Shown here piece after piece: positions 34,971 through 45,462 of a stretch of 64,000 bases of DNA. The translations under genes were made by a program, and so were the position numbers. The stretch covers positions 1 through 64,000 of the forward strand of contig CALWRF010000013.1 of NCBI GenBank assembly GCA_944383885.1, written 5' to 3'. The number at the start of each line of letters is the position of its first letter. The first letter of the stretch is position 1. Origin of the DNA: an uncultured Clostridia bacterium (GTDB lineage Bacteria; Bacillota; Clostridia; Lachnospirales; Anaerotignaceae). Under the pieces are notes generated by a model. It did no database searches. It saw only the letters and a program-made list of their open reading frames with translations, and was not told the DNA's origin.

Positions 34971-35972
34971 TTATTTATTAAAAGAATATTTTTTTATAAG
35001 GCGTATGTCCTTGCCAAAGAACTTCATTATTTTGTACTCGCCTATAATTCTTGATGTTATCCTTTCGGAGTACACATTCTGCAAATCTGTTACCGAAAGA
35101 TTGGTTGATATTATAACAGACTTTTTATTAATAAGCCTTGTGTTAAGTATATCAAATAATTCGGAAGATGTAAAAGAGGTATTGAACTCCGTTCCCAGGT
35201 CATCTATTATAAGCAAATCCACAGACTGCAAATCGTCATAAAAACCCGTCTTAATATCTTCTTCAGACAAACGGTTAAACCGCTCTTTTTCTATTGTTTT
35301 AAAAAGCTGCGGCGCTGTTGTATAAAAAACAGTATATCCTTTATCAAGTATTTCCCGCGCTATACAGCTGCAAAGGAAAGTTTTGCCCAGTCCCGGTCCG
35401 CCGTAAAAAAGCAGGTTATCCTTTTTTTTGCTGAAATTTTTAGTAAACTCAAGGCAGACGCTCAGTATTATCTGCATATTTTCTTTAGGCGACATCATAT
35501 CGCCCTGCGCTGTTTGATTACTGTAGTAGTTTATATTAAAATTATCGAAATTTTCATCAACTGTTATTTCCCTCATGTTAGAGCTGCTGTAAGCCATTTC
35601 AACTAATTTCTGTGTAAAGCATGAGCATTCTCTCTGACCTATAAAACCGGTATCATGGCATTTCTCGCATTTATAATTTACGCTAAGGCAGTCAGGGTCA
35701 AATCCTGCGCTCTTCATTACCTGTATTTTCTCATTTCTGAGCAAATCCATTTTCTCTTTAAGCTCAGATATATCCTTGGCAGGCGTTTTAGACTCTATAG
35801 CGTTTTTAGCCGCCGTTACGCCTAAAATTGATATTTCATTTTCTATCTGGCGCACTCTCGGGCAGGCGGCATAGACCTCTTCCCTTTTGTGCCTCAGGCG
35901 TGACTGTTCATCTGTTCTAAGTGAATCAAAATATTTAATTACCTGCTTATAAACATCGCTTCTGTCAGGCAT
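34971..35972 (-). CDS. DnaC/DnaI-type helicase-loader AAA+ ATPase
   Basis: A 333-residue ATPase that likely loads the replicative helicase DnaB/DnaC onto DNA. An N-terminal helicase-interaction region is followed by a zinc motif CEKCHDTGFIGQRECSC (about 101-117), then Walker A YGGPGLGKT (about 191-199), Walker B LLIIDDLGTEF and the sensor STNLS. It starts directly after the stop of the DnaD-domain gene, the typical Firmicutes pairing of DnaB/DnaD-like and DnaI-like proteins. Confidence 0.92.
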   Translation of the reverse strand: MPDRSDVYKQVIKYFDSLRTDEQSRLRHKREEVYAACPRVRQIENEISILGVTAAKNAIESKTPAKDISELKEKMDLLRNEKIQVMKSAGFDPDCLSVNYKCEKCHDTGFIGQRECSCFTQKLVEMAYSSSNMREITVDENFDNFNINYYSNQTAQGDMMSPKENMQIILSVCLEFTKNFSKKKDNLLFYGGPGLGKTFLCSCIAREILDKGYTVFYTTAPQLFKTIEKERFNRLSEEDIKTGFYDDLQSVDLLIIDDLGTEFNTSFTSSELFDILNTRLINKKSVIISTNLSVTDLQNVYSERITSRIIGEYKIMKFFGKDIRLIKKYSFNK

Positions 35973-36998
35973 TTAGTTATTCCCCTCCGCTTTAAGCCTT
36001 TGAATTTCAAGGCGTTCTATTTCGGAATAATCATATTCCCTTTGGCTGTAGTTTGTAAATTTATTTGCTGCGCGGTTTACGCTTTGTTTATGTGTATCCG
36101 ATGTATTGTGCACCTGTTTTTTGCCTTCCGCATAGAGCCTGTCCATATTTTCAACATCGCTTAACGTCTTTACCCCAGCCTTGTGCCAGGAAAGAAGTAT
36201 TTTATCCGCATAGCCAAAAGACGGCTTTCCTATGCCCATAACTGTCCTGTTGCAGGCAAGTTCTATAATATCAATGGGCATATTATAAACATCTCTCCAT
36301 TTTTTCATGTAGTCTATTTCTTTTTGCACCGGGTCGCGGCTGCTTAGCCCCATAGCGCGCATAATCTGTCTGTATACGCCGTTATATGCCTTTATACGTT
36401 CTTGCGCATCTTCAACTGTATTTATACCGCTTTCACACCAGTCAACAGCCACACGTTCTATATAGCGCATATTGCGATGCCCTCTTTCTGTGCAAAAGTC
36501 AAGAAGAATGCCTATCACATCCATTTTAAGCCCCAGCCAGTGATAAAGCGAGAATACAGAAGATAAATCGTTATATGTAAGCATTCTTTTGAGCTTTGAC
36601 TGAGCCATTTCAAAAAGAGCCTTTACATCTGCATTTTTATCAGCATACATGTCCAGTTCTTCAGGAGCATAATGCGGCTGCTCATCATTTACAATATATT
36701 TTTTACGGCTTACAGCGCTTTTTTCATGCGTATTTTTAAATTCTTTTATTCCGCCTTTTAATATTTCTATATATTCGCCGTTAAGCCGTACTAACCCCCT
36801 GTCCTGCCAATACATAAAAGCGGCTCTAACATCTGTTTCAGATATATTAAGCGTCTCCGCGGCTGTTTTAATATCTGTTTTGCCTTCAAAAGACAAGGCA
36901 AAGAGATAAACAACAGTATACACCGCCGGAGCTTTAGGCATTATATTCCTTACAAAATCCAAACTTAGCTCTATGTATCTATCTTCATTTAACTGCAT
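35973..36998 (-). CDS. DnaD-domain replication initiation protein
   Basis: A 341-residue protein with an N-terminal winged-helix (DNINE/DnaB_1-like, about 15-75) and a C-terminal DnaD/DnaB_2-type domains in about 115-195 and 205-285, with the YMKKWRDVYNMPIDIIELAC and ILLSWHKAGVKTLSDVE segments. These proteins remodel DNA at the origin and recruit the helicase loader, which is the next gene. I chose the ATG at 36998; the longer frame begins with TTG and has no ribosome site. A perfect DnaA box lies about 90 bp upstream. Confidence 0.9.
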   Translation of the reverse strand: MQLNEDRYIELSLDFVRNIMPKAPAVYTVVYLFALSFEGKTDIKTAAETLNISETDVRAAFMYWQDRGLVRLNGEYIEILKGGIKEFKNTHEKSAVSRKKYIVNDEQPHYAPEELDMYADKNADVKALFEMAQSKLKRMLTYNDLSSVFSLYHWLGLKMDVIGILLDFCTERGHRNMRYIERVAVDWCESGINTVEDAQERIKAYNGVYRQIMRAMGLSSRDPVQKEIDYMKKWRDVYNMPIDIIELACNRTVMGIGKPSFGYADKILLSWHKAGVKTLSDVENMDRLYAEGKKQVHNTSDTHKQSVNRAANKFTNYSQREYDYSEIERLEIQRLKAEGNN

Positions 36999-37084
36999 AT
37001 CTAAAACCACTCCAAAACACCACTGCAAATACAATTAAAGCTATTTTACCACAAACACAGCCGCAAAGCAAAACAAGGCTGTGT

Positions 37085-37093
37085 TTATCCACA
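37085..37093 (+). promoter_or_regulatory. DnaA box upstream of the replication-initiation operon
   Basis: TTATCCACA, the perfect DnaA consensus, lies 87 bp before the DnaD-domain start in a 333-bp gap. It may let DnaA control this operon. The rest of the gap holds T/A-rich decamer repeats and the rubrerythrin terminator. Confidence 0.6.
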
Positions 37094-37221
37094 GTTTAAA
37101 ATTTTAAACCGGTGTTTTTCCACCTGTTTTGCAGCTTATTAACAGCATTTTGTTTATATAACTGCCTGCCGGCTGGGAACTGATTATGAAAAATCAAAAA
37201 AACAGTTAATTTTTAAAAAGC

Positions 37222-37283
37222 CAGAAAAAGTTAGAAAAAGTTAGAAAATATTAAAAAGAGTATGAGTGTTAGAAGAGTTAGAA
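37222..37283. repeat. T-rich decamer repeat (copy c, inverted orientation)
   Basis: AGAAAAAGTT AGAAAAAGTT AGAAAATATT, then degenerate AGAAGAGTTAGAAAAA units. This is the complement of the CTTTTTCTAA unit seen in other intergenic gaps. Confidence 0.7.
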
Positions 37284-37313
37284 AAAAAAGAGCGCCTTAT
37301 AAGACGCTCTTTT
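37283..37313 (-). terminator. Terminator of rubrerythrin gene
   Basis: AAGAGCG and CGCTCTT frame CCTTATAAGA; on the minus strand the stem is followed by a long T-run. It is 19 bp beyond the rubrerythrin stop. Confidence 0.85.
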
Positions 37314-37331
37314 AAAACACTGATATTTTTA

Positions 37332-37871
37332 TTAATAGTTTTCGGCTTTAATCTCAAAAAATGCCTTAGGATGGGAGCATACAGGGCATACTTCCGGCGC
37401 CTGCCTGCCTATAACGATGTGTCCGCAGTTCCTGCATTTCCAAATTCTTTCGCCGTCTCTTGAGAACACAAGTCCACCTTCAATATTCTCTATAAGCTTT
37501 CTGTATCTTTCCTCGTGCTCTTTTTCAATAGCCGCTACTCCGTCAAAAAGGAATGCTATATGGTCGAAGCCTTCTTCTCTTGCATCTTCAGCCATTTTTT
37601 TATACATGTCTGTCCACTCATAGTTTTCGCCGGCAGCAGCGTCTTTAAGGTTTGTTACAGTGTCTTGGATTTCACCGCCGCTTAATATTTTAAACCATAA
37701 TTTAGCATGCTCTTTTTCGTTATTCGCAGTTTCCTCAAATAAAGACGCTATCTGCTCATAACCGTCCTTTTTGGCTTTGCTTGCATAATAAGTGTACTTG
37801 TTTCTTGCCTGAGATTCTCCGGCAAATGCTGCCCAAAGGTTAGCCTCTGTCTTTGTTCCTTTAAGTTCCAT
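37332..37871 (-). CDS. rbr: Rubrerythrin
   Basis: A 179-residue diiron peroxidase that removes hydrogen peroxide in anaerobes. The ferritin-like four-helix part carries [15 protein letters not shown] and [12 protein letters not shown] and IEKEHEERY metal ligands; the C-terminal rubredoxin domain has CRNCGH and CPVCSH. AGGAGG precedes the start. It is monocistronic with its own terminator. The name of the exact paralogue is not decided. Confidence 0.95.
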   Translation of the reverse strand: MELKGTKTEANLWAAFAGESQARNKYTYYASKAKKDGYEQIASLFEETANNEKEHAKLWFKILSGGEIQDTVTNLKDAAAGENYEWTDMYKKMAEDAREEGFDHIAFLFDGVAAIEKEHEERYRKLIENIEGGLVFSRDGERIWKCRNCGHIVIGRQAPEVCPVCSHPKAFFEIKAENY

Positions 37872-37892
37872 TTTTAAGCCTCCTTTTAATTT

Positions 37893-38930
37893 TTATTCAT
37901 CTTTGTTGCGCCATCTGTGATTTACATAATATACTAATAAGCTTAATACCAGTACGGCAAAAAGCACAACAACTACAGTAGTCGCGTCTTTAAGAGCTAT
38001 AAATATAGCCACAAGACCGCATAAAACACTTATTCCATAAAGAATTATAACCGCCTGTTTCTGGGAAAAACCATGGTCTATTAATTTGTGGTGAAGATGA
38101 CCTCTGTCAGCCTGCATTATAGGCTGGTGTTTAGCCGCCCTGCGTGTCATGGCAAACAGCGTGTCAAATATAGGGAACCCAACTGAAAGAACACTTACCA
38201 TAAGCGCAATTATAGCATACCCCTTAAATACCCCAAGTATACTTGTAACAGCCAAAGTATATCCTAAAAATGTAGCGCCTGTATCTCCCATAAAAATCTC
38301 AGCCGGATTAAAGTTCCTCGGCAGAAATCCAAGGCAGGAGCCGGCAAGGGCAGCTGTAAGCACTACCGCCGTTTCATCGCCTGTAAGTATGCAAAGCACC
38401 ATAACGCAAATTGCCGCAATAGATGATACGCCTGCGGCTAACCCGTCAAGTCCGTCTATAAGGTTAACGGCGTTTGTAAGACCTACAATCCAAATTACTG
38501 TTATAGGTATGCTGAGCTTTAAAAGCGCGTAAGTAACAGGCCACATAACAACGTGTATCCTTATGCCGAACATTACAGGTATTAATGCCGCTATTATCTG
38601 CACGCCGAATTTAAGTTTAGCCGGCAGATTTTTTACATCATCCACCATTCCCAGTACAACTATTATTACAGCCCCTATAAAAAAGCCTATAAGTTTTTTT
38701 ACTTCTGAATATTCAACAAAGTTATACAGCAAAATCACCGTAGCCATAAAACCAACAACAATGGCTATACCGCCCATTCTCGGCATTGGTTTATTGTGCA
38801 TGCCCCTTTTTTTAGGCATGTCAATAGCGCCCAACTTTAGCGACAGTTTTTTGGCAACCGGCGTCATTACATTAGATATGGCAAAAGCTGTTGAAAAAGC
38901 TGCAATGTATAAAACCCAATCGTGAACCAA
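37893..38930 (-). CDS. tagO: Undecaprenyl-phosphate N-acetylhexosamine-1-phosphate transferase (WecA/TagO-like)
   Basis: A 345-residue polytopic membrane enzyme of the MraY/WecA family with about ten hydrophobic helices. It attaches GlcNAc-1-P to undecaprenyl phosphate, starting teichoic acid or other wall polymer synthesis. Signatures: NKPMPRMGGIAI, VDDVKNLPAKLKFG, LTNAVNLIDGLDGLAAG with the catalytic Asp, FMGDTGATFLGY and DRGHLHHKLIDHGFSQ, the His motif of WecA/TagO. It starts with TTG, 7 bases after GAGG. It follows upp closely. WecA versus TagO function cannot be separated here. Confidence 0.88.
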   Translation of the reverse strand: MVHDWVLYIAAFSTAFAISNVMTPVAKKLSLKLGAIDMPKKRGMHNKPMPRMGGIAIVVGFMATVILLYNFVEYSEVKKLIGFFIGAVIIVVLGMVDDVKNLPAKLKFGVQIIAALIPVMFGIRIHVVMWPVTYALLKLSIPITVIWIVGLTNAVNLIDGLDGLAAGVSSIAAICVMVLCILTGDETAVVLTAALAGSCLGFLPRNFNPAEIFMGDTGATFLGYTLAVTSILGVFKGYAIIALMVSVLSVGFPIFDTLFAMTRRAAKHQPIMQADRGHLHHKLIDHGFSQKQAVIILYGISVLCGLVAIFIALKDATTVVVVLFAVLVLSLLVYYVNHRWRNKDE

Positions 38931-38947
38931 AAGTAACCTCTCCCAAA

Positions 38948-39574
38948 TTATTTAGTGCCAAACATTCTGTCCCCGGCATCGCCAAGACCAGGCACTATAT
39001 ATCCTTTATCATTTAACATAGTGTCATAAGCGGCAGCGTAAATATCAACATCTTCAAATGTGCTTTGAACAGTTTTTACCCCGTCAGGCGCCGCGAGGAC
39101 ACAGATTATTGTAACATCTTTTGCCCCACGCTCTTTTAAAAACTCAACAGCAGCCTGCGCCGTCTTGCCTGTAGCCAGCATTGGGTCTAAAACAAAAACC
39201 TTAGTATTTTCAAGGTCTTTAGGCACTTTACAGTAATACTCAACAGGTGTAAGCGTTTCCGGGTCTCTGTAAAGACCTATATGCCCTACTTTAGCCGCCG
39301 GCAGTATGCTGTGCACACCGTCTACCATTCCAAGACCGGCTCTTAAAATAGGCACAACAACTATATCCTGCTTAATTTTACTGCACTCAGCCGCAGCAAT
39401 AGGCGTTTGAACTTCCACCTCTACTGTAGGAAGCTCCCTTGTAGCCTCGTATGTAAGCAGCATTGCCACTTCGCTTATAAGCTCTTTAAATTCCTTAGTG
39501 CTTGTATTTTTATCTCTAAGCATAGCTATTTTGTGCTTAATAAGCGGATGCTCTGATATAAAAAGCTTGCCCAT
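38948..39574 (-). CDS. upp: Uracil phosphoribosyltransferase
   Basis: A 208-residue pyrimidine salvage enzyme making UMP from uracil and PRPP. The conserved VVPILRAGLGMVDG, the PRPP loop VFVLDPMLATGKTAQAA (about 129-145) and C-terminal GYIVPGLGDAGDRMFGTK are present. Full length. It lies 13 bp after rpiB and shares the Sua5-rpiB-upp-WecA order common in clostridia. Confidence 0.97.
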   Translation of the reverse strand: MGKLFISEHPLIKHKIAMLRDKNTSTKEFKELISEVAMLLTYEATRELPTVEVEVQTPIAAAECSKIKQDIVVVPILRAGLGMVDGVHSILPAAKVGHIGLYRDPETLTPVEYYCKVPKDLENTKVFVLDPMLATGKTAQAAVEFLKERGAKDVTIICVLAAPDGVKTVQSTFEDVDIYAAAYDTMLNDKGYIVPGLGDAGDRMFGTK

Positions 39575-39586
39575 TTTTCACCCTCC

Positions 39587-40015
39587 TTAGTCCTCTATCT
39601 GTTTAATGCGTCTTATATGCCTTTCCTCGTTTGAAAATTCTGTATTAAGAAAGTCCTTAACTATTTCAATGGCAAGCCCCGGACCTACAACCCTTGCGCC
39701 CATAGCCAGCATATTGGCGTCATTATGCTCCCTTGTAGCCTTTGCCGAAAAACAGTCATGGCAGAGAGCGCACCTAATGCCTTTTATTTTGTTTGCCGTT
39801 ATTGAAATACCAATTCCAGTGCCGCATATAAGTATTCCTTTATCGCACTGACCGCTTGCCACAGCCTTTGCCGCAAGCTTTGCATAAACAGGATAGTCAC
39901 AGCTTTCCTCGGAAAATGTGCCGAAATTTTTATACTCAATTCCTTCTTTTTCAAGGTAATTAATTACTTCTTTCATAAGCGGATAACCGCCGTGGTCACA
40001 GCCTAAAGCTATCAT
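39587..40015 (-). CDS. rpiB: Ribose-5-phosphate isomerase B
   Basis: A 142-residue RpiB/LacAB-family isomerase of the pentose phosphate pathway. IALGCDHGGYPLMKEV opens the protein; the catalytic Cys is in KGILICGTGIGISITANK (about 63-80), and the REHNDANMLAMGARV block is typical. I chose the ATG at 40015, preceded by GGGAGGACTGAA; the longer TTG frame has no ribosome site. Confidence 0.95.
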   Translation of the reverse strand: MIALGCDHGGYPLMKEVINYLEKEGIEYKNFGTFSEESCDYPVYAKLAAKAVASGQCDKGILICGTGIGISITANKIKGIRCALCHDCFSAKATREHNDANMLAMGARVVGPGLAIEIVKDFLNTEFSNEERHIRRIKQIED

Positions 40016-40146
40016 TTCAGTCCTCCCAAAATACTTATTCAAATATTTAAAATAAACAGTTATATTAATAAAATTATTTTAACCCCATATATTCAAATAT
40101 AACATTTATTTTACCAAATATCAACCAAAACAGGGCAAACAGATAA

Positions 40147-41193
40147 TTAAGCCTCTATGAATTTATGCCCGGCAGCCTTTTTAAGCCTGTTCATAACCGC
40201 AAGACCCTCTCCAGATTCATCAAATACTTCAGAATATACCTTGTCGGCTTTAAGAGTATCAAATTCTCTTAATATATCGAAAAGCCGTGCCCCTGCCGTT
40301 TCTATATTATCCCCGGCGCTCAGCACAAAATCAGCCTTGTATTTGTCTGTATTTTTTTCGCGGCATAAAACGCCTGTTTTAAGCCCGTTTTTCTTATCCT
40401 GCATACAAAGGGCATTTATTTTATCTATTACATTTTTTTCACTGCCTGTAACAAGCGTTACATCGGCATCAGGCGAATAATGCTTATATTTCATACCGGG
40501 AGCCTTTGGCTTTTGGTCTTTTGACAGCATTTTATAAACAGCCGGGTCTACGGAAATTTCACCTATTACCCTTTCCAGCATTTCTTTAGTTACCGCGCCC
40601 GGACGCAGCAGCGCCGGGACATCGCCTGTAACATCTACTATTGTGGACTCAAGACCAACAGCGCAGCTTCCGCCGTCTACAATCATGTCTATTTTACCAT
40701 CCATGTCATGCAGTACATGCCCGGCTTTAGTAGGCGAAGGCTTTCCGCTTGTATTGGCGCTTGGCGCCGCAACAGGCACCCCTGCGGCGTTTATTATAAG
40801 CCGCGCTGTTTTATTAGACGGAAATCTTACGGCTACCGTATCAAGACCGCCTGAAACAGCGCTCGGAACTATTTCACTTTTTTTGAACACAATAGTAACA
40901 GGTCCCGGCCAAAAAGCGTCTATTATTTTCTGTGCTTTTTTTGGCACATCTGATACTATGCTTTTAAGCTGGCTTATATCGCCTATATGCAGTATAAGCG
41001 GATTATCTGACGGACGGCCCTTTGCCTCATATATTTTCCTGCACGCATCGGCATTTAAGCCGTTTGCCCCAAGACCGTAAACCGTTTCTGTAGGAAAAGC
41101 CACAAGACCTCCCTTTTGAAGAATTCTCGCGGCTTTTTCAATAATTTCGTTATTTATATTTTCAGTATCTATTTTTTCAAATTCAGTTATCAT
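40147..41193 (-). CDS. Threonylcarbamoyl-AMP synthase (Sua5/YwlC type)
   Basis: A 348-residue enzyme forming threonylcarbamoyl-adenylate for the t6A tRNA modification. The YrdC domain (about 10-205) has [17 protein letters not shown] and the KxR/SxN-type [13 protein letters not shown] and [15 protein letters not shown] motifs; the C-terminal Sua5 domain starts near [19 protein letters not shown]. The ATG at 41193 overlaps the upstream TGA as ATGA, so it is translationally coupled to the SEC-C gene. The longer reading adds six residues. Confidence 0.95.
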   Translation of the reverse strand: MITEFEKIDTENINNEIIEKAARILQKGGLVAFPTETVYGLGANGLNADACRKIYEAKGRPSDNPLILHIGDISQLKSIVSDVPKKAQKIIDAFWPGPVTIVFKKSEIVPSAVSGGLDTVAVRFPSNKTARLIINAAGVPVAAPSANTSGKPSPTKAGHVLHDMDGKIDMIVDGGSCAVGLESTIVDVTGDVPALLRPGAVTKEMLERVIGEISVDPAVYKMLSKDQKPKAPGMKYKHYSPDADVTLVTGSEKNVIDKINALCMQDKKNGLKTGVLCREKNTDKYKADFVLSAGDNIETAGARLFDILREFDTLKADKVYSEVFDESGEGLAVMNRLKKAAGHKFIEA

Positions 41194-41690
41194 AAGTTCG
41201 CACCACAGCATTTTTTATATTTCTTGCCGCTTCCGCAAGGGCAAGGGTCATTTCTGCCTATTTTTTTGCCTTTAACTATTGTGCGGCTGTTTCTCTGTTC
41301 TGCATAAAGTGCCTTTTGTTTTGTTTCGTCGAATATATTATCCCATTGTTTAAGTGTGTAAAGATGTTCAGCCTTATATTCCACCATTTTTTTGTAAAGC
41401 TTCTCAAAGTCAATTACAAGGTTTACCTGTGAGTTTTCATCAAGCTTTTTAACATCGTATTTTTCAGGAAGTATATCATTTATTCCGTCTATGAACGCTA
41501 TCATATATTCAGCGGACATATTAAACTTTTCGCCAAGCTCTGTTACAGTTCCGCTTAAATCAGTTACTTTATTTTCAAGTATATACTCATAAACTTTCTG
41601 CTCGGCAGGAAGGTATACATCCCAAACAGCGTCAACGCTTCTTCCTTCCTTAGTAAACGCTTTTGCCAGCCAGTCTTCATAAATACTCAT
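41190..41690 (-). CDS. SEC-C metal-binding domain protein
   Basis: A 166-residue protein ending in a SEC-C zinc motif [18 protein letters not shown], as at the C-terminus of SecA, where it binds zinc and SecB or ribosomes. The first 125 residues are helical and I do not recognise them. It overlaps the Sua5-type gene by 4 bp. Its function is unknown; a chaperone or translation link is possible. Confidence 0.8.
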   Translation of the reverse strand: MSIYEDWLAKAFTKEGRSVDAVWDVYLPAEQKVYEYILENKVTDLSGTVTELGEKFNMSAEYMIAFIDGINDILPEKYDVKKLDENSQVNLVIDFEKLYKKMVEYKAEHLYTLKQWDNIFDETKQKALYAEQRNSRTIVKGKKIGRNDPCPCGSGKKYKKCCGANL

Positions 41691-41778
41691 TTGTTCATTC
41701 TCTCCTTTAAATTCGTATGTAAGTTAATAAAAGTCAAGTAAATAAGCTTTACACAGAATAATAATATATTATTTGATT

Positions 41779-42273
41779 TTATGCAATAACAAACTTCAAA
41801 TCATTTTTCATGTTTATAAAAATATGCTTATCCTCGGTATTTTCATCTCTCGGCACAATTATTACCTCAACCGGGGTTTTTATTTCATGCAGCACTTTGT
41901 CGGCAGCTTTGCGCAATTCTTTTATATCGTTTACATCTTTAACCGGCGGCTGACCCATTACTATTTTTGTTATTTGCTTTTGGGATATAAACTTAGAAAT
42001 GCAAAGCGCCACATTCTCATCGCAGTAAAAATGAATTGTTCCGCCTTTTGCGCTTCCGTACTGGCACAGCGTATTCATCATATCCGGCGTTTCGCTGTTA
42101 TTAAAAATACTGTCGCCCTGCTGCACATGCAGAATATGGAACTCAGCGCCTGTTTCTTGGGCAAGCTGCGCGGCTTTGTCTATAAGTCTTTCGGAATTAA
42201 GCTGTGATGTAATGCATACAAGTACTTTTTCCGATTTATCATCTTTTATACTATTTACAGCTTTATTATACAT
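41779..42273 (-). CDS. Universal stress protein-like (UspA/KdpD sensor-type fold)
   Basis: A 164-residue protein with a UspA-like alpha/beta fold: KVLVCITSQLNSERLIDKAA (about 17-36), AEFHILHVQQGD, and KIVMGQPPVKDV in place of the usual ATP-binding G-x2-G-x9-G motif, which is incomplete. The closest pattern is the KdpD Usp domain. AAAAAGGAGGCAG lies ahead of the start. It is a stand-alone gene. Confidence 0.7.
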   Translation of the reverse strand: MYNKAVNSIKDDKSEKVLVCITSQLNSERLIDKAAQLAQETGAEFHILHVQQGDSIFNNSETPDMMNTLCQYGSAKGGTIHFYCDENVALCISKFISQKQITKIVMGQPPVKDVNDIKELRKAADKVLHEIKTPVEVIIVPRDENTEDKHIFINMKNDLKFVIA

Positions 42274-42463
42274 TTTACTGCCTCCTTTTTATCAACAATT
42301 TATATATACACAGTGCAAACGCTCCTGATGAATATATAATACAATAAAAATTTGTAAACTTTATGAAATTTTATTTAACATTTAAAAATATTAAAAAATT
42401 TTCATTCAGAATAAGAAGCAGACTAATCAATAAGCCATTTATAACAAAAAAGCACGATACTGC
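42274..42463. other. AT-rich intergenic DNA
   Basis: No gene or structure is seen between the UspA-like start and the pyrG terminator apart from an AT-rich promoter-like stretch. Confidence 0.4.
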
Positions 42464-42509
42464 AAAAAGCGGGCAGCAGGCGTATTTAACGCCTTAAAAC
42501 CCACTTTTT
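42464..42509 (-). terminator. Terminator of pyrG
   Basis: On the minus strand AAAAAGTGGG pairs with CCCGCTTTTT (10 bp, one wobble), with a nested GGCGT-TAAAT-ACGCC hairpin inside. It is 130 bp beyond the pyrG stop. Confidence 0.65.
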
Positions 42510-42551
42510 CCAGTACTTTCCAACTTTTTCTAACTTTTTCTAACTTTTCCC
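42503..42551. repeat. T-rich decamer repeat (copy d)
   Basis: CTTTTTCCAGTA, CTTTCCAA, CTTTTTCTAA, CTTTTTCTAA, CTTTTCCCAA in series. Two units are identical to those at 13141. Confidence 0.7.
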
Positions 42552-42638
42552 AATCGTTTTGGCTTTTCAATTTTTAAACCTGTTTATTTAAGTCAGTTTT
42601 ATTAATTTACGTTATGTCTGTTTGCAGTTTTCAAACAA

Positions 42639-44288
<1,650 letters not shown>

Positions 44289-44405
44289 TTAAATACATAT
44301 TTTACTAAAATACACCATTAATATTACGCACATATATATTAAATAATATTAACACAAATTCTTATTAACCGCAAGGCGCAAGGCTTAGGCGGCAAAATCA
44401 ATATA

Positions 44406-44441
44406 AAAGAACCGGCTTACAGCAGCATACGCCGGTTCTTT
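44406..44441 (-). terminator. Terminator of the cyclophilin gene
   Basis: AAAGAACCGGC and GCCGGTTCTTT form an 11-bp stem with a 14-nt loop, 11 bp beyond the stop. T-rich DNA follows on both strands. Confidence 0.8.
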
Positions 44442-44451
44442 ATTTTTTCAG

Positions 44452-45312
44452 TTATTCATATTTAACTATTTCAGCTTTTTCTATTACAATATCCTCCGTT
44501 GGCTTATCGTTTTCGTCTGTCGCAACAGAAGCAATAGAGTCTACCACATCCATGCCTTCTATTACCTGACCAAAAACTGTATAGCCAAAGTCAAGGTACG
44601 GTGTGCCGCCAAGAGAATTATATTCCTCTCTTGCCTTATCTGAATAGTTTGTTCTTAATATCTTACCGCTGTTTGAGTCGTAAAGGATTTCGCTCTCGCC
44701 GTACTGGTCTACTATTTTGTCTATATAGTCAAAATAACCTTCTTCAACAGCAGGTGACTGCACAATATAAAACTGGCTTCCGTTTGTGTCCATGCCGCTG
44801 TTGGCATAAGCAAGCGCGCCTCTAAAATGATACATATCACCGCTGTACTCATCCTCAAACTTGCCGCCCCAAATGCTCTCTCCGCCTGTGCCGTTGCCGT
44901 TAGGGTCTCCGCCTTGAATCATAAAGCCGTTTATTACCCTATGGAAAGTAAGTCCATCGTAATATCCCTCGTTTATAAGACCTTTAAAGTTCTCAACTGC
45001 CTTTGGCGCTTCTTCAGGGCAGAGCTTAATTTTAATTACGCCTTTATTTGTTGTTAAAACAGCTATTTCCTCGCCATTTTCCGGCTCCTCAAGCTGAGGG
45101 AATTTTGAGCCGTCTGTAAAAAGCTTTCCTTTAAGAGCGTCAAACTCAGCCTGAGCTTCTTCCGATGCCTGAGCAGATGAAGAAGACGCCGATTCTGATG
45201 ATGTCTGGGATGACGCTGCCTGCGAAGATGAAGCAGATGATGAATCACTGCCTGATGAACAGCCGCTAAGCACCATTGCGGCTATTGCCGCCATACAGAT
45301 AAACTTTTTCAT
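44452..45312 (-). CDS. Cyclophilin-type peptidyl-prolyl isomerase lipoprotein
   Basis: A 286-residue surface-anchored proline isomerase. The lipobox VLSGCSS (Cys about 18) is followed by a Ser/Ala-rich linker to about residue 55. The cyclophilin domain has LTFHRVINGFMIQGGDPNGN with the catalytic Arg, ALAYANSGMDTNGSQFYI and the late FGQVIEGMDVVDSI block. An insert of about 40 residues (YFDYIDKIVDQYGESEILYD) lies before the last block. It probably helps fold exported proteins. Neighbouring murG is separated by T-rich repeats. Confidence 0.9.
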   Translation of the reverse strand: MKKFICMAAIAAMVLSGCSSGSDSSSASSSQAASSQTSSESASSSSAQASEEAQAEFDALKGKLFTDGSKFPQLEEPENGEEIAVLTTNKGVIKIKLCPEEAPKAVENFKGLINEGYYDGLTFHRVINGFMIQGGDPNGNGTGGESIWGGKFEDEYSGDMYHFRGALAYANSGMDTNGSQFYIVQSPAVEEGYFDYIDKIVDQYGESEILYDSNSGKILRTNYSDKAREEYNSLGGTPYLDFGYTVFGQVIEGMDVVDSIASVATDENDKPTEDIVIEKAEIVKYE

Positions 45313-45394
45313 TTATGCTACACTCCAATCAGTATTTTTATTTCACTGGATAAATTTTAAATATATACAGTATGTTTGTCAAATTAATTTTAGT

Positions 45395-45452
45395 TCTTTT
45401 ACAGCTTTTTTATAATCTTTTTAACAGCTTTTACTGTAACTTTTTCTATCTA
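45395..45452. repeat. T-rich decamer repeat (copy e, diverged)
   Basis: Units such as CTTTTACAG, CTTTTTTATAAT, CTTTTTAACAG, CTTTTACTGTAA, CTTTTTCTAT occur in series between murG and the cyclophilin gene. Confidence 0.5.
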
Positions 45453-45462
45453 CCCAGCACTT

